From: Streptomyces werraensis
GTDB taxonomy: Bacteria > Actinomycetota > Actinomycetes > Streptomycetales > Streptomycetaceae
Direction: 5' to 3'
Length of the DNA: 64,000 bases
Assembly: GCA_014656175.1 (NCBI GenBank)
Contig: BNBX01000006.1
Span: forward strand, 186,001 to 250,000
How positions within the stretch are numbered: the first letter of the stretch is position 1; every line of letters starts with the position of its first letter. Below are positions 8,319 to 16,445 of this stretch, piece after piece. Under the pieces are notes generated by a model. The model had not been told where the DNA came from. It saw only the letters and a list, made by a program, of their open reading frames with translations, and searched no databases. The position numbers were made by a program, and so were the translations under genes.

Positions 8319-9353
8319 CTACATCAGTTGCCGCCGTCGCCCCAGCCACGTCTGGGCGACGACCACCACGGCCAGGAAGGCGCCGCTGACGACCTGCTGG
8401 TAGGAGGAGTCCAGGGAGCCGATCTGGTTGATGACGTTCTGGATCACCTTCAGCAGCAGCACCCCGACCAGTGACCCGCTGACATAGCCGAGCCCGCCGG
8501 TGAGCAAGGTGCCGCCGATGACCACGGCGGAGATCGCCTCCAGTTCCATGCCGTTGCCGAGGATGGTCACCCCGGAGGCGAGCCACGCGGCGTTCAGCGC
8601 ACCGGCCAGGCCGGCCAGCACCCCGGACAGCGTGTAGACGAGGATCTTGGTGCGGGCCACGGGGGCGCCCATCAGCGCCGCCGCGTCCTCGTTGCCGCCG
8701 ACCGCGTACACGTGCTGGCCGAACCGGGTGCGGCGCAGCACGACCGCCCCGGCGACAAAGAGCGCCAGCATGATCCATACGGGGTTGCCCAGGCCGAGCG
8801 TGGTGCCCTGCCCCAGCTCGGCGAGGAAGGAGCCCTTGCCGATGAGGTAGGTGTTCGCGCCCTCGTCGGTGATCGCCAGCATCAGACCCCGGGCGCCCAG
8901 CATGGCCGCCAGGGTGACGATGAACGGCGCCAGCCGCGACCGGGCCACCAGCAGCCCGTTGACCACGCCGACCGCCCCGCACACCACCAGCGGCAGCAGC
9001 AGCGCCACCAGCGTGCCGTGCCGGGAGCCCCAGGCCGCCAGCACCCCGCCGAGAGCGAACAGCGAGCCCACCGACAGGTCGATGCCGCCGGTGATGATCA
9101 CGAACGTCATGCCGAGCGCGACGATCGCGAGGAACGCCGAACTCGTCGCCATGTTGCTGACGTTGTCGCCGGTCGCGAACGAGTCGAAGCTGAACGTCGC
9201 CACCAGCGAGACGATGACGAGCACGGCCAGCGCGCCGTGCTGCTGCACCAGGGCGCTCAGCCGCTCCGAGCGCGCAGGCCCGACAGGCTCCGCGCCCGCC
9301 GCCCGCTTGCCCTCGTCCACGCCCGCCGGCGTCCGGGTCTTCGTGACGGTCAT
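8319..9353 (-). CDS. yjfF: Galactofuranose-type ABC importer permease, YjfF-like
   Basis: This 344-residue permease of the ribose/galactose (RbsC) class starts at ATG 9353, overlapping the TGA of the preceding permease gene in an ATGA junction. Conserved patches match what I remember of E. coli YjfF: ALGMTFVIITGGIDLSVGS, RTRFGQHVYAVGGNEDAAAL, and MELEAISAVVIGGTLLTGG. About ten hydrophobic segments are present. It is the last gene of a four-gene minus-strand operon in the same order as ytfQ-ytfR-ytfT-yjfF. It should pair with the other permease to form a heterodimeric channel. Substrate assignment to furanose sugars comes from family and gene order, not from residues alone. Confidence 0.8.
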   Translation of the reverse strand: MTVTKTRTPAGVDEGKRAAGAEPVGPARSERLSALVQQHGALAVLVIVSLVATFSFDSFATGDNVSNMATSSAFLAIVALGMTFVIITGGIDLSVGSLFALGGVLAAWGSRHGTLVALLLPLVVCGAVGVVNGLLVARSRLAPFIVTLAAMLGARGLMLAITDEGANTYLIGKGSFLAELGQGTTLGLGNPVWIMLALFVAGAVVLRRTRFGQHVYAVGGNEDAAALMGAPVARTKILVYTLSGVLAGLAGALNAAWLASGVTILGNGMELEAISAVVIGGTLLTGGLGYVSGSLVGVLLLKVIQNVINQIGSLDSSYQQVVSGAFLAVVVVAQTWLGRRRQLM

Positions 9354-10312
9354 CGCTTCCCCCGTCCCCGCGCCGCGTAGACCGCGGCCACGATCACTAC
9401 GGCCTGCGCGATCTGCGTCCACGACGGCGGCAGATCGTGCTTGATGAGGGTGGCGGTGAGCAGCTGGATGAGGACCGCGCCCGCCACCGTCCCGGCGATG
9501 TTGACCCGCCCGCCGGTGAGCGGCGTGCCGCCGACCACGACGGCGGTGATGGCGGACAGCTCCATCAGGTTGCCCAGCGACGTCGGGTCGCTGGCCTGAA
9601 GCCGTGCCGTGGCGAGCACGCCCGCCACGGCGGCGAGCAGCGCGGACACCACGTACACCACGATCAGCACGCGCCGCACCGGCAGGCCGGCGAGCTGCGC
9701 GGCGGGACGGCTGTCGCCGATGGCGAGGAGCTGCCGTCCGAAGGTGGTGCGCCGCACCGTGAACGCCACGAGAAGTGCCAGCACGGCCGCGATCAGGATC
9801 AGGTACGGGATGCCCAGGACGTCACCCGAACCGAGCGACGCGAGCTGCGGGTTGCGCAGGTCCTCGAGCTGCGGCAGCAGCACCAGGGCCAGGCCCCGCC
9901 CGCCCACCATGAGGGCGAGGGTCGCCACGATGGGCTGCACCCCGACCAGCGCCACCAGCGCCCCGTTGGCGAGGCCCACGCCGGCGGCGAACAGCGCCAC
10001 CACGAGCAGCGCAGGCACCAGTCCGTACCCCAGGTAGAGGGCGGTCACCGAGGCCGCCAGCGCCATCACGGCGCCCACCGACAGGTCGACGCCCTCGGTG
10101 CCGATGACCAGGGCCATGCCCAGCGCGACGATGATGACGGGCGCCACCTGCACGGCCTGGGTGCGGAAGTTCTCCGCGGACAGGAAGTGCGGGGTGATGA
10201 CGATGTTGACGACGAGCAGCAGCGCCACACCGGCGTACACGCCGTACCTCTGCAGCCACTGCAGGGCGCGCGCCTTGTCCAGCGGGACGGTCTTCAGAGC
10301 GGCTTCAGCCAT
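9350..10312 (-). CDS. ytfT: Galactofuranose-type ABC importer permease, YtfT-like
   Basis: This 320-residue multi-pass membrane protein of the RbsC class resembles YtfT rather than YjfF: ALGMALVIGTEGVDLSVGAV, VQPIVATLALMVGGRGLAL, and LMELSAITAVVVGGTPLTGG. The Gly-Gly-Ile-Asp motif of most relatives is Glu-Gly-Val-Asp here. Its start overlaps the end of the ATPase gene by eight bases, and its stop overlaps the next permease start, so translation is probably coupled. Two different permeases served by one ATPase and one binding protein is the hallmark of the YtfQRT-YjfF importer. Confidence 0.8.
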   Translation of the reverse strand: MAEAALKTVPLDKARALQWLQRYGVYAGVALLLVVNIVITPHFLSAENFRTQAVQVAPVIIVALGMALVIGTEGVDLSVGAVMALAASVTALYLGYGLVPALLVVALFAAGVGLANGALVALVGVQPIVATLALMVGGRGLALVLLPQLEDLRNPQLASLGSGDVLGIPYLILIAAVLALLVAFTVRRTTFGRQLLAIGDSRPAAQLAGLPVRRVLIVVYVVSALLAAVAGVLATARLQASDPTSLGNLMELSAITAVVVGGTPLTGGRVNIAGTVAGAVLIQLLTATLIKHDLPPSWTQIAQAVVIVAAVYAARGRGKR

Positions 10313-11867
10313 CGGTGGCCGCCTCCTCCTCGACCGCGCCCCGTGCCGGGGCGTCCCCGGCGATGGTCCGCATCAGCTTGTCCTCGGTGACCTCGTCGCC
10401 GGTCAGTTCACCGACGACGGCACCGTCCTTCAGTACGACCACGCGGTCGGACCCTTCGATCAGTTCCTCCAGGTCGGAGGAGATGAGCAGGACGCCCAGG
10501 CCGTCCGCGGCCAGTTCGTCCACGAGCTTCTGCACCTCGGCCTTGGCGCCGACGTCGATGCCCCGGGTGGGCTCGTCGAGCAGCAGCACCTTCGGGTTCA
10601 TCGCCAGCCAGCGGGCGAGCAGCACCTTCTGCTGGTTGCCGCCGGACAGTTCGCCGACCTTCTGCTGCGGCGAGGACGCCTTGATGCGCAGCCGTTCGAT
10701 GAACGTGTCCACGATGGAGTCGACACGCGCCTCGGACACCAGCCCGAAGCGGGAGAGACGGGGGAGGACGGCGAGGGAGATGTTCTCCCGGACCGAAAGG
10801 CCGGGCACGATCCCCTCGCTCTTGCGGTCCTCCGGCAGCAGACTCACGCCCGCGCGGATGGCGGCCGGCGTGGACCCCCCGCGCAGCGGCGCCCCGGCCA
10901 CGACCACGCGACCCGAACTGGTGGGCAGCGCCCCGGAGATGGCCTTCGCCGTCTCGGTGCGTCCGGACCCGAGCAGCCCGCCGAGCCCGACCACCTCGCC
11001 GGGCCGGATGCTGACCGACACGCCGTGCAGCTGGTGCGGGACCGTCAGGTCCGTGGCCTCCAGCACCGGCCGGGTGTCCGTGGCGTGGTGCTCGCCGGTG
11101 AACTTCGTCAGTCCCTCCGACCGCACTTCGCCCAGCTCGCGGCCCAGCATGGTGGACACCAGGGACAGCCGGTCCAGGTCGGCCAGCTTGCCGTGGTGGA
11201 CGCGGCGGCCGTCGCGCAGCACGGTCACCGTGTCGCACACGGCGTACAGCTCGTCCAGGCGGTGGCTGACGTAGACGACGGCGATGCCCTCGTCGCGCAG
11301 CCGGCGGATGACCGAGAACAGCGTCTCGACCTCCCGCGGTTCGAGCGACGACGTCGGCTCGTCCATGATGACGATCCGCGCCTCGCTCGCCACGGCCCGG
11401 GCCAGCGCGACCATCTGCTGCGCGCCCACACCGAGGCTGCGCAGCGGCCGCCGTACGTCGACGCGGACGCCGTAGCCGCGCAGCGTCTCCTCGGCCTCGC
11501 GGTGCATACGGGCGAAGTCCAGCAGCCCGAAACGGTTCCGCGGCTCGCGGCCCAGGAACAGGTTGCGGGCCACGCTGAGCAGCGGGATGAGGTTGACCTC
11601 TTGGTAGATCGTCGAGATGCCGGCCTTCTGCGCCTCCAGCGGGGTGGCGAAGGAGACCGGACGGCCCTGGAAAACGATGTCACCGGCGTCGGGCCGGTAC
11701 ACCCCGGTGAGGAGCTTGATGAGCGTCGACTTGCCGGCGCCGTTCTCGCCGATCAGGGCGTGGACCTCACCGGCGTGCAGGGTCAGGTCCACGTCGTCCA
11801 GGGCCCGGACGCCGGGGAACGTCTTGCTCAGTCCGCGGACGGCGAGGACTTCGGCGGGGGGAGCCAC
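10305..11867 (-). CDS. ytfR: Galactofuranose-type ABC importer ATPase (two ABC domains), YtfR-like
   Basis: A 520-residue tandem ATPase of the RbsA/MglA/XylG class. Domain 1 has Walker A GENGAGKST, an atypical signature LGVGAQQMVALARA and Walker B IVIMDEPT. Domain 2 has a degenerate Walker A (GLLGSGRTETA), the canonical LSGGNQQKVLLARW signature and VLLLDEPT. This asymmetry is normal for the family. The start is GTG 11867, ten bases after a clear GGAGG. It energises the two downstream permeases, so unlike the second importer in this locus it does not need a shared ATPase. It lies 72 bases downstream of the binding-protein gene. Confidence 0.88.
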   Translation of the reverse strand: MAPPAEVLAVRGLSKTFPGVRALDDVDLTLHAGEVHALIGENGAGKSTLIKLLTGVYRPDAGDIVFQGRPVSFATPLEAQKAGISTIYQEVNLIPLLSVARNLFLGREPRNRFGLLDFARMHREAEETLRGYGVRVDVRRPLRSLGVGAQQMVALARAVASEARIVIMDEPTSSLEPREVETLFSVIRRLRDEGIAVVYVSHRLDELYAVCDTVTVLRDGRRVHHGKLADLDRLSLVSTMLGRELGEVRSEGLTKFTGEHHATDTRPVLEATDLTVPHQLHGVSVSIRPGEVVGLGGLLGSGRTETAKAISGALPTSSGRVVVAGAPLRGGSTPAAIRAGVSLLPEDRKSEGIVPGLSVRENISLAVLPRLSRFGLVSEARVDSIVDTFIERLRIKASSPQQKVGELSGGNQQKVLLARWLAMNPKVLLLDEPTRGIDVGAKAEVQKLVDELAADGLGVLLISSDLEELIEGSDRVVVLKDGAVVGELTGDEVTEDKLMRTIAGDAPARGAVEEEAATDG

Positions 11868-11939
11868 CTGTGCCTCCAGGATGGGAATGGGTGACGGACG
11901 GACAGGGGGCCCGGCGTGGCGCGGACCCCCGTGACGGGA

Positions 11940-13034
11940 TCAGTAGGCCTTGCCGAGGTCCTGCTCGGCGTTGCCGTCGTCGTAGGCGCCGTCCTGGATG
12001 ATGATGTCCTGCGCGACTTCCTTGCCCTGGGTGAAGTCGTCCAGCGTCTGGAACGCCAGCGGGCCGAACCGCGGGTTGGACTCGATGACACCGCTGATCC
12101 AGCCGTCCACGACGCCCTGGACGGCGTTGCGGGTGCCGTCCACCGTGACGATCTTGACGTCGCCGGCCTTCTTGCCCGCGCCCTTCAGCGCGGCGACCGC
12201 GCCCAGGCCCATCTCGTCGTTCTCCGCGTAGATGCCCTTGATGCCGGGCTTCGACTGGATGAGCTGCTCGGTGACCTGCTGGCCCTTCTCGCGGGTGAAG
12301 TCACCGGTCTGCTCGAAGACCACCTTCAGACCGGGGGCCTTCTCGGCGACCCGCTCCTTGAAGCCCTTCGTGCGCTCGGTGGTGACGTTGTTGCCCGCGG
12401 AGCCCAGCAGGATGGCGACCTCGCCCTTGCCGCCGGTCGCCTCGATCATCTGGTCCGCGGCGCGGCGGCCCTGCTCCACGAAGTCCGAGGCGATGAAGGA
12501 CACGTAGTCCTTGCAGGCCGTGGCGTTGATCTTCCGGTCGATGGTGACGATCGGGACCTTCTTGGCCGCGGCGGCCTGGAGGACCGGGTCCCAGCCGTCG
12601 GAGTTCAGCGGGGCGATCACCAGCAGGTCGGCGCCCTTGGCGAGCAGGTCCTGAACGTCGCTGATCTGCTTGGAGAACTGCGACTGCGCGTTGGCCGTCA
12701 GCAGCTTGACGCCTCTCCTGGCGGCCTCGTCCTTGATGGACTGCGTCTCGGCGATACGGAAGGGGTTGGCCTCCTTCTCCGACTGGGAGAAGCCGACCGT
12801 GGCGTCCTTCAGATCGATCTTCTCGCCGCCGTAGGCGTCGATGGTGCAGGTCTTGCTGCCCGGCTTCGGCTCGGCCACCTTCTGGCCGGCATCGGCGGCG
12901 GCCGTGGACTTCTTGCCGTCCGCCGCGTCGTCCTCCGACTTGGCGCAGGACGTCGCGGTGAGGGCCACGGCGGCGGCCAAGGCCACGAGCACGGGACGGG
13001 CGAGGAGAAGGGAACGGTGAGTGGTGCGCTGCAT
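11940..13034 (-). CDS. ytfQ: Sugar-binding lipoprotein of the galactofuranose importer, YtfQ-like
   Basis: A 364-residue periplasmic-binding-protein-like lipoprotein. The ATG at 13034 gives a short signal peptide ending in TATSC, whose Cys is the lipid anchor. The mature part matches my recollection of E. coli YtfQ in several places: VGFSQSEK with AETQSIKDEA just after, IAPLNSDGWDPVL, the very characteristic QTGDFTREKGQQV, and IYAENDEMGLGAVAALK. It captures the sugar and hands it to the YtfT/YjfF channel. It is the first gene of the operon and is preceded by a promoter with a LacI operator inside the spacer. A pentofuranose or another hexofuranose remains possible as ligand. Confidence 0.82.
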   Translation of the reverse strand: MQRTTHRSLLLARPVLVALAAAVALTATSCAKSEDDAADGKKSTAAADAGQKVAEPKPGSKTCTIDAYGGEKIDLKDATVGFSQSEKEANPFRIAETQSIKDEAARRGVKLLTANAQSQFSKQISDVQDLLAKGADLLVIAPLNSDGWDPVLQAAAAKKVPIVTIDRKINATACKDYVSFIASDFVEQGRRAADQMIEATGGKGEVAILLGSAGNNVTTERTKGFKERVAEKAPGLKVVFEQTGDFTREKGQQVTEQLIQSKPGIKGIYAENDEMGLGAVAALKGAGKKAGDVKIVTVDGTRNAVQGVVDGWISGVIESNPRFGPLAFQTLDDFTQGKEVAQDIIIQDGAYDDGNAEQDLGKAY

Positions 13035-13142
13035 GGTGACCCCGATCCGGGTGACGCTGAAAGGGAACTGGGGAGCCTGAAGGACGCGCATGGTGGAGCT
13101 GCTCCCCCTGTGCACAACGGCGTCCGATGCGCCGCCAAGGAG

Positions 13143-13171
13143 GTTTTACATCGTTGGAAGAGGGCTGTAAA
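13143..13171 (-). promoter_or_regulatory. Promoter and LacI-type operator of the ytfQRT-yjfF-like operon
   Basis: Read on the minus strand, a -35 TTTACA (13171-13166) and a -10 TAAAAC (13148-13143) are separated by exactly 17 bases. The 14-mer TTACATCGTTGGAA (13146-13159, plus strand) lies across the spacer and the -10. Its halves equal half of the 16370 palindrome and half of the 2401 palindrome. LacI binding here would block RNA polymerase. Confidence 0.72.
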
Positions 13172-13303
13172 CCCCTCGCGCACAAGGTGGGGAGGGGAGG
13201 TGCGCGCGGGCGCGGCCGCAGGAGTTGAGGGGCGCGCGGGGCGTGCATGTCGGTAAGCGCGTGCCATGGCGTGGTGCGAAGACCCCCGGCCCGTGGTCGG
13301 ACA

Positions 13304-13339
13304 GCTGTCCGGGACACCGCCGTGACCGGCCCGGACAGC
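13304..13339. repeat. 10-bp inverted repeat and 12-bp direct repeat in the intergenic region before the small secreted-protein gene
   Basis: GCTGTCCGGG (13304-13313) is perfectly inverted at 13330-13339. The 12-mer TCCGGGACACCG occurs twice, around 13308 and 13351. They lie in the 440-base divergent gap 13035-13474. The function is unknown: a hairpin in the leader or a regulator site is possible. I see no gene in this gap. Confidence 0.5.
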
Positions 13340-13474
13340 CTCGCGGCGTCCGGGACACCGGGATGTCCTTGTTCTCCGGTCGCCCCCGCCCGCAGCATCG
13401 GCACCGCCGGCGCCGGACGGTGGACCGCTCAGGCGCCGCGCAGAGGTCATCCATGAGACGAAGGGACAAGACGT

Positions 13475-13915
13475 ATGCGGGCAAGTCGAGTTGTCGCGAG
13501 TGTGCTGACCGGTGCGGCCCTGGTGCTGGGGGTGGCGGCCTCGCCCGCCTCCGCCGCGGACGGCTGGCAGGCCACGGCCGACGCCGACGACAGCACGTTC
13601 GGACAGCACCCCTACGAGTGTGACGACTTCGCCGGCGGCGAGGCCTGCTTCCAGCCCTATGGCGAGTGGTTCTGGGTCCGTGACCTGAGCGCCGACAACC
13701 TGCCGGTGGCCATGGTGTGGTCGTACAGCGACGACTTCGGCTCGCGTCAGGGCGTCGCGTACGACACGCTCGGCAAGGCCAGGGGGTGGACCAACCTCAA
13801 CAAGAGCTTCGAGGAGTACGGCTCCCTCTTCTGGCAGGTCTGCTCGGTGACGAGCGTGGCCAAGAAGCAGATCAACTGGAACTCGTGCAGCGACGGTCAG
13901 AGCTCGATCACGTGA
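13475..13915 (+). CDS. Small secreted protein of unknown function
   Basis: 146 residues. A clear signal peptide (about 1-28, VASVLTGAALVLGVAASPAS then ADG) precedes a mature domain of about 118 residues. It holds four cysteines (YECDDF, EACFQ, QVCSV, NSCSD), which could form two disulfides, and is rich in Trp, Tyr and Asp. The start follows AAGGGA. I do not recognise the fold. It lies between the importer operon and the LacI pair, so it may belong to the same sugar locus, but nothing in the protein shows that. A hairpin terminator follows. Confidence 0.78.
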   Translation: MRASRVVASVLTGAALVLGVAASPASAADGWQATADADDSTFGQHPYECDDFAGGEACFQPYGEWFWVRDLSADNLPVAMVWSYSDDFGSRQGVAYDTLGKARGWTNLNKSFEEYGSLFWQVCSVTSVAKKQINWNSCSDGQSSIT

Positions 13916-13934
13916 GCCGACCGGTTCCGTGACC

Positions 13935-13970
13935 GGCGCGGGGGCCGAGCGACGTACGGCCCCCCGCGCC
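13935..13970. terminator. Terminator between the secreted-protein gene and the first lacI gene
   Basis: A GC-rich stem (13 pairs with one bulged base) is formed by 13935-13947 and 13957-13970 around a nine-base loop. It sits between two convergent genes and can stop transcription from both sides. Confidence 0.65.
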
Positions 13971-13993
13971 GGGCCGGGCGCACGACGGCCGTG

Positions 13994-15019
13994 TCAGGAG
14001 GCCGGGGGAGAAGCCGGACGCCCCAACGTGCTTTCCCGCTTGACCAGTTGGTAGTCCGCCCAGATACGGCGGGGCTCCGGGGCGCTGTCGCCCAGGCGGG
14101 CCAGGACCGACTCCACCGCGAGGCGGCCGATCGCGGCCTTGTCGGGGGAGATCGACGTGAGGGTCACCGCGCCGAAGCGGCCCTCGATCACGTCGTCGAA
14201 GCCGACCACCGCGACGTCCTCGGGGACCCGCAGTCCCCGCTCGTGCAGCACCCTCATCGCGCCGATCGCCATCGGGTCGTTGTAGGCGAACACCGCGTCC
14301 GGCCGCCGCCCGCTGTCGAGGATGTGCCGCATCGCCCGCGCGCCGTCGGCGTGCCCCCAGCCGTCGACCGCCGCGACCAGCCCCTCGTCCGCCGGGAGCC
14401 CCGCCGCCGTCAGCTCCTCGCGCCAGCCGCGGACACGGAGCTGCGCCGGCTCGCTGCGGTCGCGGCGGGCGCCGATGAACGCCACCTCCCCGCGCCCCAG
14501 TTCGATCAGGTGCCGCACGGCGTCACGCGCGGCGGCGACGTTGTCGATCGCGATGTGGTCGTACGGCAGGTCGTAGTCCCGCTCGCCGAGCAGCACCAGG
14601 GGTACGTCCTGTTCGCGGTCGCGCAGGTCCTCGGTCCGCAGCTCGATGGGGCTGAGGATCAGGCCGTCGATGACGCGGGCCCGGAAGCCCTGGCTCACCA
14701 GCAGCTCCTGGTCGCGCGAGCCTCCGGTGTGGTCGAGCAGCACGATGTAGTCGTGCTGGGAGGCCGCGTCGATGACGGAGGCGGTCAGCTCGGCGAAGTA
14801 CGGGTTGCCGAGCTCGGGCAGCGCGAGCGCGATGATGCCCGTACGGCCCTTGCGCAGGTGCCGTGCGGCGAGGTTGGGCTGGTAGCCGAGCGCGTCGATG
14901 GAGCGCTGGACCCGCTCGCGCATGGCAGGTGTGACGTGCTGGTAGTTGTTCACCACGTTCGAGACGGTCTTGATGGAGACCCCCGCGTGCGCGGCGACGT
15001 CCTTGAGGCTGACCCGCAC
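13994..15019 (-). CDS. LacI-family transcriptional regulator (first of a pair)
   Basis: A 341-residue LacI/GalR regulator that starts with GTG at 15019 behind AAGGGA. The helix-turn-helix is at about residues 5-25 (LKDVAAHAGVSIKTVSNVVN), with the hinge helix ending near RTGIIALALPE, followed by a periplasmic-binding-protein fold for an inducer sugar. Its recognition helix, KTVSNV, is identical to that of the neighbouring LacI, so both probably read the same TTACAWCGWTGTAA operators. An operator-like site with a TATAAC -10 lies 95 bases upstream, suggesting autoregulation. Confidence 0.93.
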   Translation of the reverse strand: MRVSLKDVAAHAGVSIKTVSNVVNNYQHVTPAMRERVQRSIDALGYQPNLAARHLRKGRTGIIALALPELGNPYFAELTASVIDAASQHDYIVLLDHTGGSRDQELLVSQGFRARVIDGLILSPIELRTEDLRDREQDVPLVLLGERDYDLPYDHIAIDNVAAARDAVRHLIELGRGEVAFIGARRDRSEPAQLRVRGWREELTAAGLPADEGLVAAVDGWGHADGARAMRHILDSGRRPDAVFAYNDPMAIGAMRVLHERGLRVPEDVAVVGFDDVIEGRFGAVTLTSISPDKAAIGRLAVESVLARLGDSAPEPRRIWADYQLVKRESTLGRPASPPAS

Positions 15020-15113
15020 GGCTATCCCTTCGTGAGCGGCCCGACCCGGTAGGCGGGTGCGGATGCGGAGCCGTCACCTCGAGAGTCGTGTGCCGAGCCG
15101 CTGGGCTCAAGTT

Positions 15114-15127
15114 TTACAACGTTATAC
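15114..15127 (-). promoter_or_regulatory. LacI-type operator upstream of the first lacI gene
   Basis: TTACAACGTTATAC is an imperfect palindrome around AACGTT and fits the locus consensus TTACAWCGWTGTAA in its left half. On the minus strand the same bases contain TATAAC, a possible -10 for the lacI gene at 15019. Confidence 0.6.
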
Positions 15128-15236
15128 ACGCCGTGACCGGGCGATGACAAGGCTCCGGGCGGGGGTCCGAAGGCGGCTTCCGGAACGCCTTGTCCCTCGC
15201 CTTCCCCGCCTCCGGCGCACTCGGGCCGGGGCGTGC

Positions 15237-16250
15237 CTACCCGCCCGAACTCTCCCGCACGATCAGCCGGTGCCCCGCCGTCTCGTCCACCGCGGGACCT
15301 CCGTCGCCCCCCGCCTCTATCCGGTCCAGCAGCAGTTCCACCGCCCGCCGTGCGATGCCCGGCTTGTCGGGCGCGACCGAGGTGACCGTCGGGATGCTGT
15401 ACCTGGTGGCCTCGATGTCGTCGAAGCCGACCACGTCCACGTCCCCCGGTACCGACCAGCCGTCCTCGTGCAGCGCGCGCACCGCGCCGAGCGCCAGGTG
15501 GTCGTTGAGGCAGAGCAGCGCGTCCGGTCGCCTCGGCAGCCGCATCAGACCGCGTGCGGCGGCGGCGCCGTCGGCCCAGTGGAACGCCAGCACCGGCAGG
15601 ACCAGCTCCTCGGACACGGCAAGTCCCGCCTCGGTCAGCGCCTGCTCGTAGCCGACGGTGCGCAGCCGGCCCGTGTTGAGCCCGCCCCGCAGATCACCGC
15701 CCACCACCGCGATGCGCCGCCGCCCCCGCGCCAGCAGATGCGCGGTCGCCTCACGGGCCGCCGCCACGTTGTCGATGGCGACGTGGTCCGCGCTGCCGGG
15801 CAGGTTGCACTCACCGAGCAGCACCAGCGGCAGCCGTGTGTCACGGTCCTGGAGGTCGCGCGGCTGAAGGGCCAGCGGCGAGAGGATGACCCCGTCCGTG
15901 AACTGCGCGTCGAAGCCCTGCACGGCGGCGAGTTCCTTCTCGCGGCGCCCGCCGGTCTCCAGCAGCAGCGTGGTGCCACCCCGCCGCTCCGCCTCGGCCA
16001 TGACGTGCTTGGCCAGCTCGGCGAAGTAGGCGATGTCCAGCTCCGGCACCGCCAGCGCGATCACGCCCGTCCGGCCCCGGCGCAGCTGGCGGCCGGCGAT
16101 GTTGACCCGGTAGCCGAGGGCGTCGATCGCCTCCCGTACCGCGGTGCGGGTCCGCTCGGAGACGTGCTCGTAGTCGTTGAGAACGTTGGACACCGTCTTC
16201 GCCGAGACGCCCGCGTACTCCGCGACGTCCTTGATCCTGGGCCTGCCCAT
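15237..16250 (-). CDS. LacI-family transcriptional regulator (second of a pair)
   Basis: 337 residues from ATG 16250, preceded by GAAGGGAAGC. A longer open frame that runs back over the GH2 gene is not used. The N-terminus GRPRIKDVAEYAGVSAKTVS is a classic LacI helix-turn-helix, and the rest is an inducer-binding domain (GRTGVIALAVPELDIAYF, VDVVGFDDIEATRYSIPT). It is a paralogue of the LacI encoded just downstream. It diverges from the cytosolic GH2 gene across a 195-base region holding two different palindromes (16347 and 16370) and is the natural local repressor of that gene and of the importer genes behind it. Confidence 0.93.
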   Translation of the reverse strand: MGRPRIKDVAEYAGVSAKTVSNVLNDYEHVSERTRTAVREAIDALGYRVNIAGRQLRRGRTGVIALAVPELDIAYFAELAKHVMAEAERRGGTTLLLETGGRREKELAAVQGFDAQFTDGVILSPLALQPRDLQDRDTRLPLVLLGECNLPGSADHVAIDNVAAAREATAHLLARGRRRIAVVGGDLRGGLNTGRLRTVGYEQALTEAGLAVSEELVLPVLAFHWADGAAAARGLMRLPRRPDALLCLNDHLALGAVRALHEDGWSVPGDVDVVGFDDIEATRYSIPTVTSVAPDKPGIARRAVELLLDRIEAGGDGGPAVDETAGHRLIVRESSGG

Positions 16251-16346
16251 GCTTCCCTTCTCGCCCCTCTCGCCGCCTCCCGGATCGTAACGGCCGCTCC
16301 CTGGAGCGGAACCGCCGACGGAGGGGAGAGCCTCGGAGGGCCATGC

Positions 16347-16359
16347 CGAAAACTTTTCG
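16347..16359. promoter_or_regulatory. Palindrome of the bxl type (CGAAAA-C-TTTTCG) in the lacI/GH2 divergent region
   Basis: A perfect 13-bp inverted repeat with a one-base centre. Its CGAAA-N-TTTCG core is the same as the palindrome at 35062 in front of the xylo-oligosaccharide importer and differs from the LacI site 11 bases downstream. It is a candidate site for the LacI protein encoded at 33832-34848. Confidence 0.5.
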
Positions 16360-16369
16360 CCACTGCCAT

Positions 16370-16383
16370 TTACATCGATGTAA
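16370..16383. promoter_or_regulatory. LacI-type operator between lacI and the cytosolic GH2 gene
   Basis: TTACATCGATGTAA, a perfect 14-bp palindrome, lies 62 bases before the GH2 start and 119 bases before the divergent lacI start. It is the best match to the locus consensus and can control both directions. Confidence 0.78.
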
Positions 16384-16445
16384 TCGTATGGTCGCATGGC
16401 CCCTGTCCGCAGCGCACCTGCGCACCCGCAGTGATGAGGAGCAGC

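Noticed and set aside
5943..8474. 843-residue plus-strand frame opposite the GH2-CBM42 gene
   Set aside because: Antisense shadow with repeated Val-Arg-Gly composition; the minus-strand gene has a signal peptide, catalytic motifs and a binding module.
15057..16445. N-terminal extension of the cytosolic GH2 frame through the lacI gene
   Set aside because: It overlaps a confident LacI gene and its operators. The ATG at 16446 has a good ribosome-binding site and gives the usual GH2 N-terminus.
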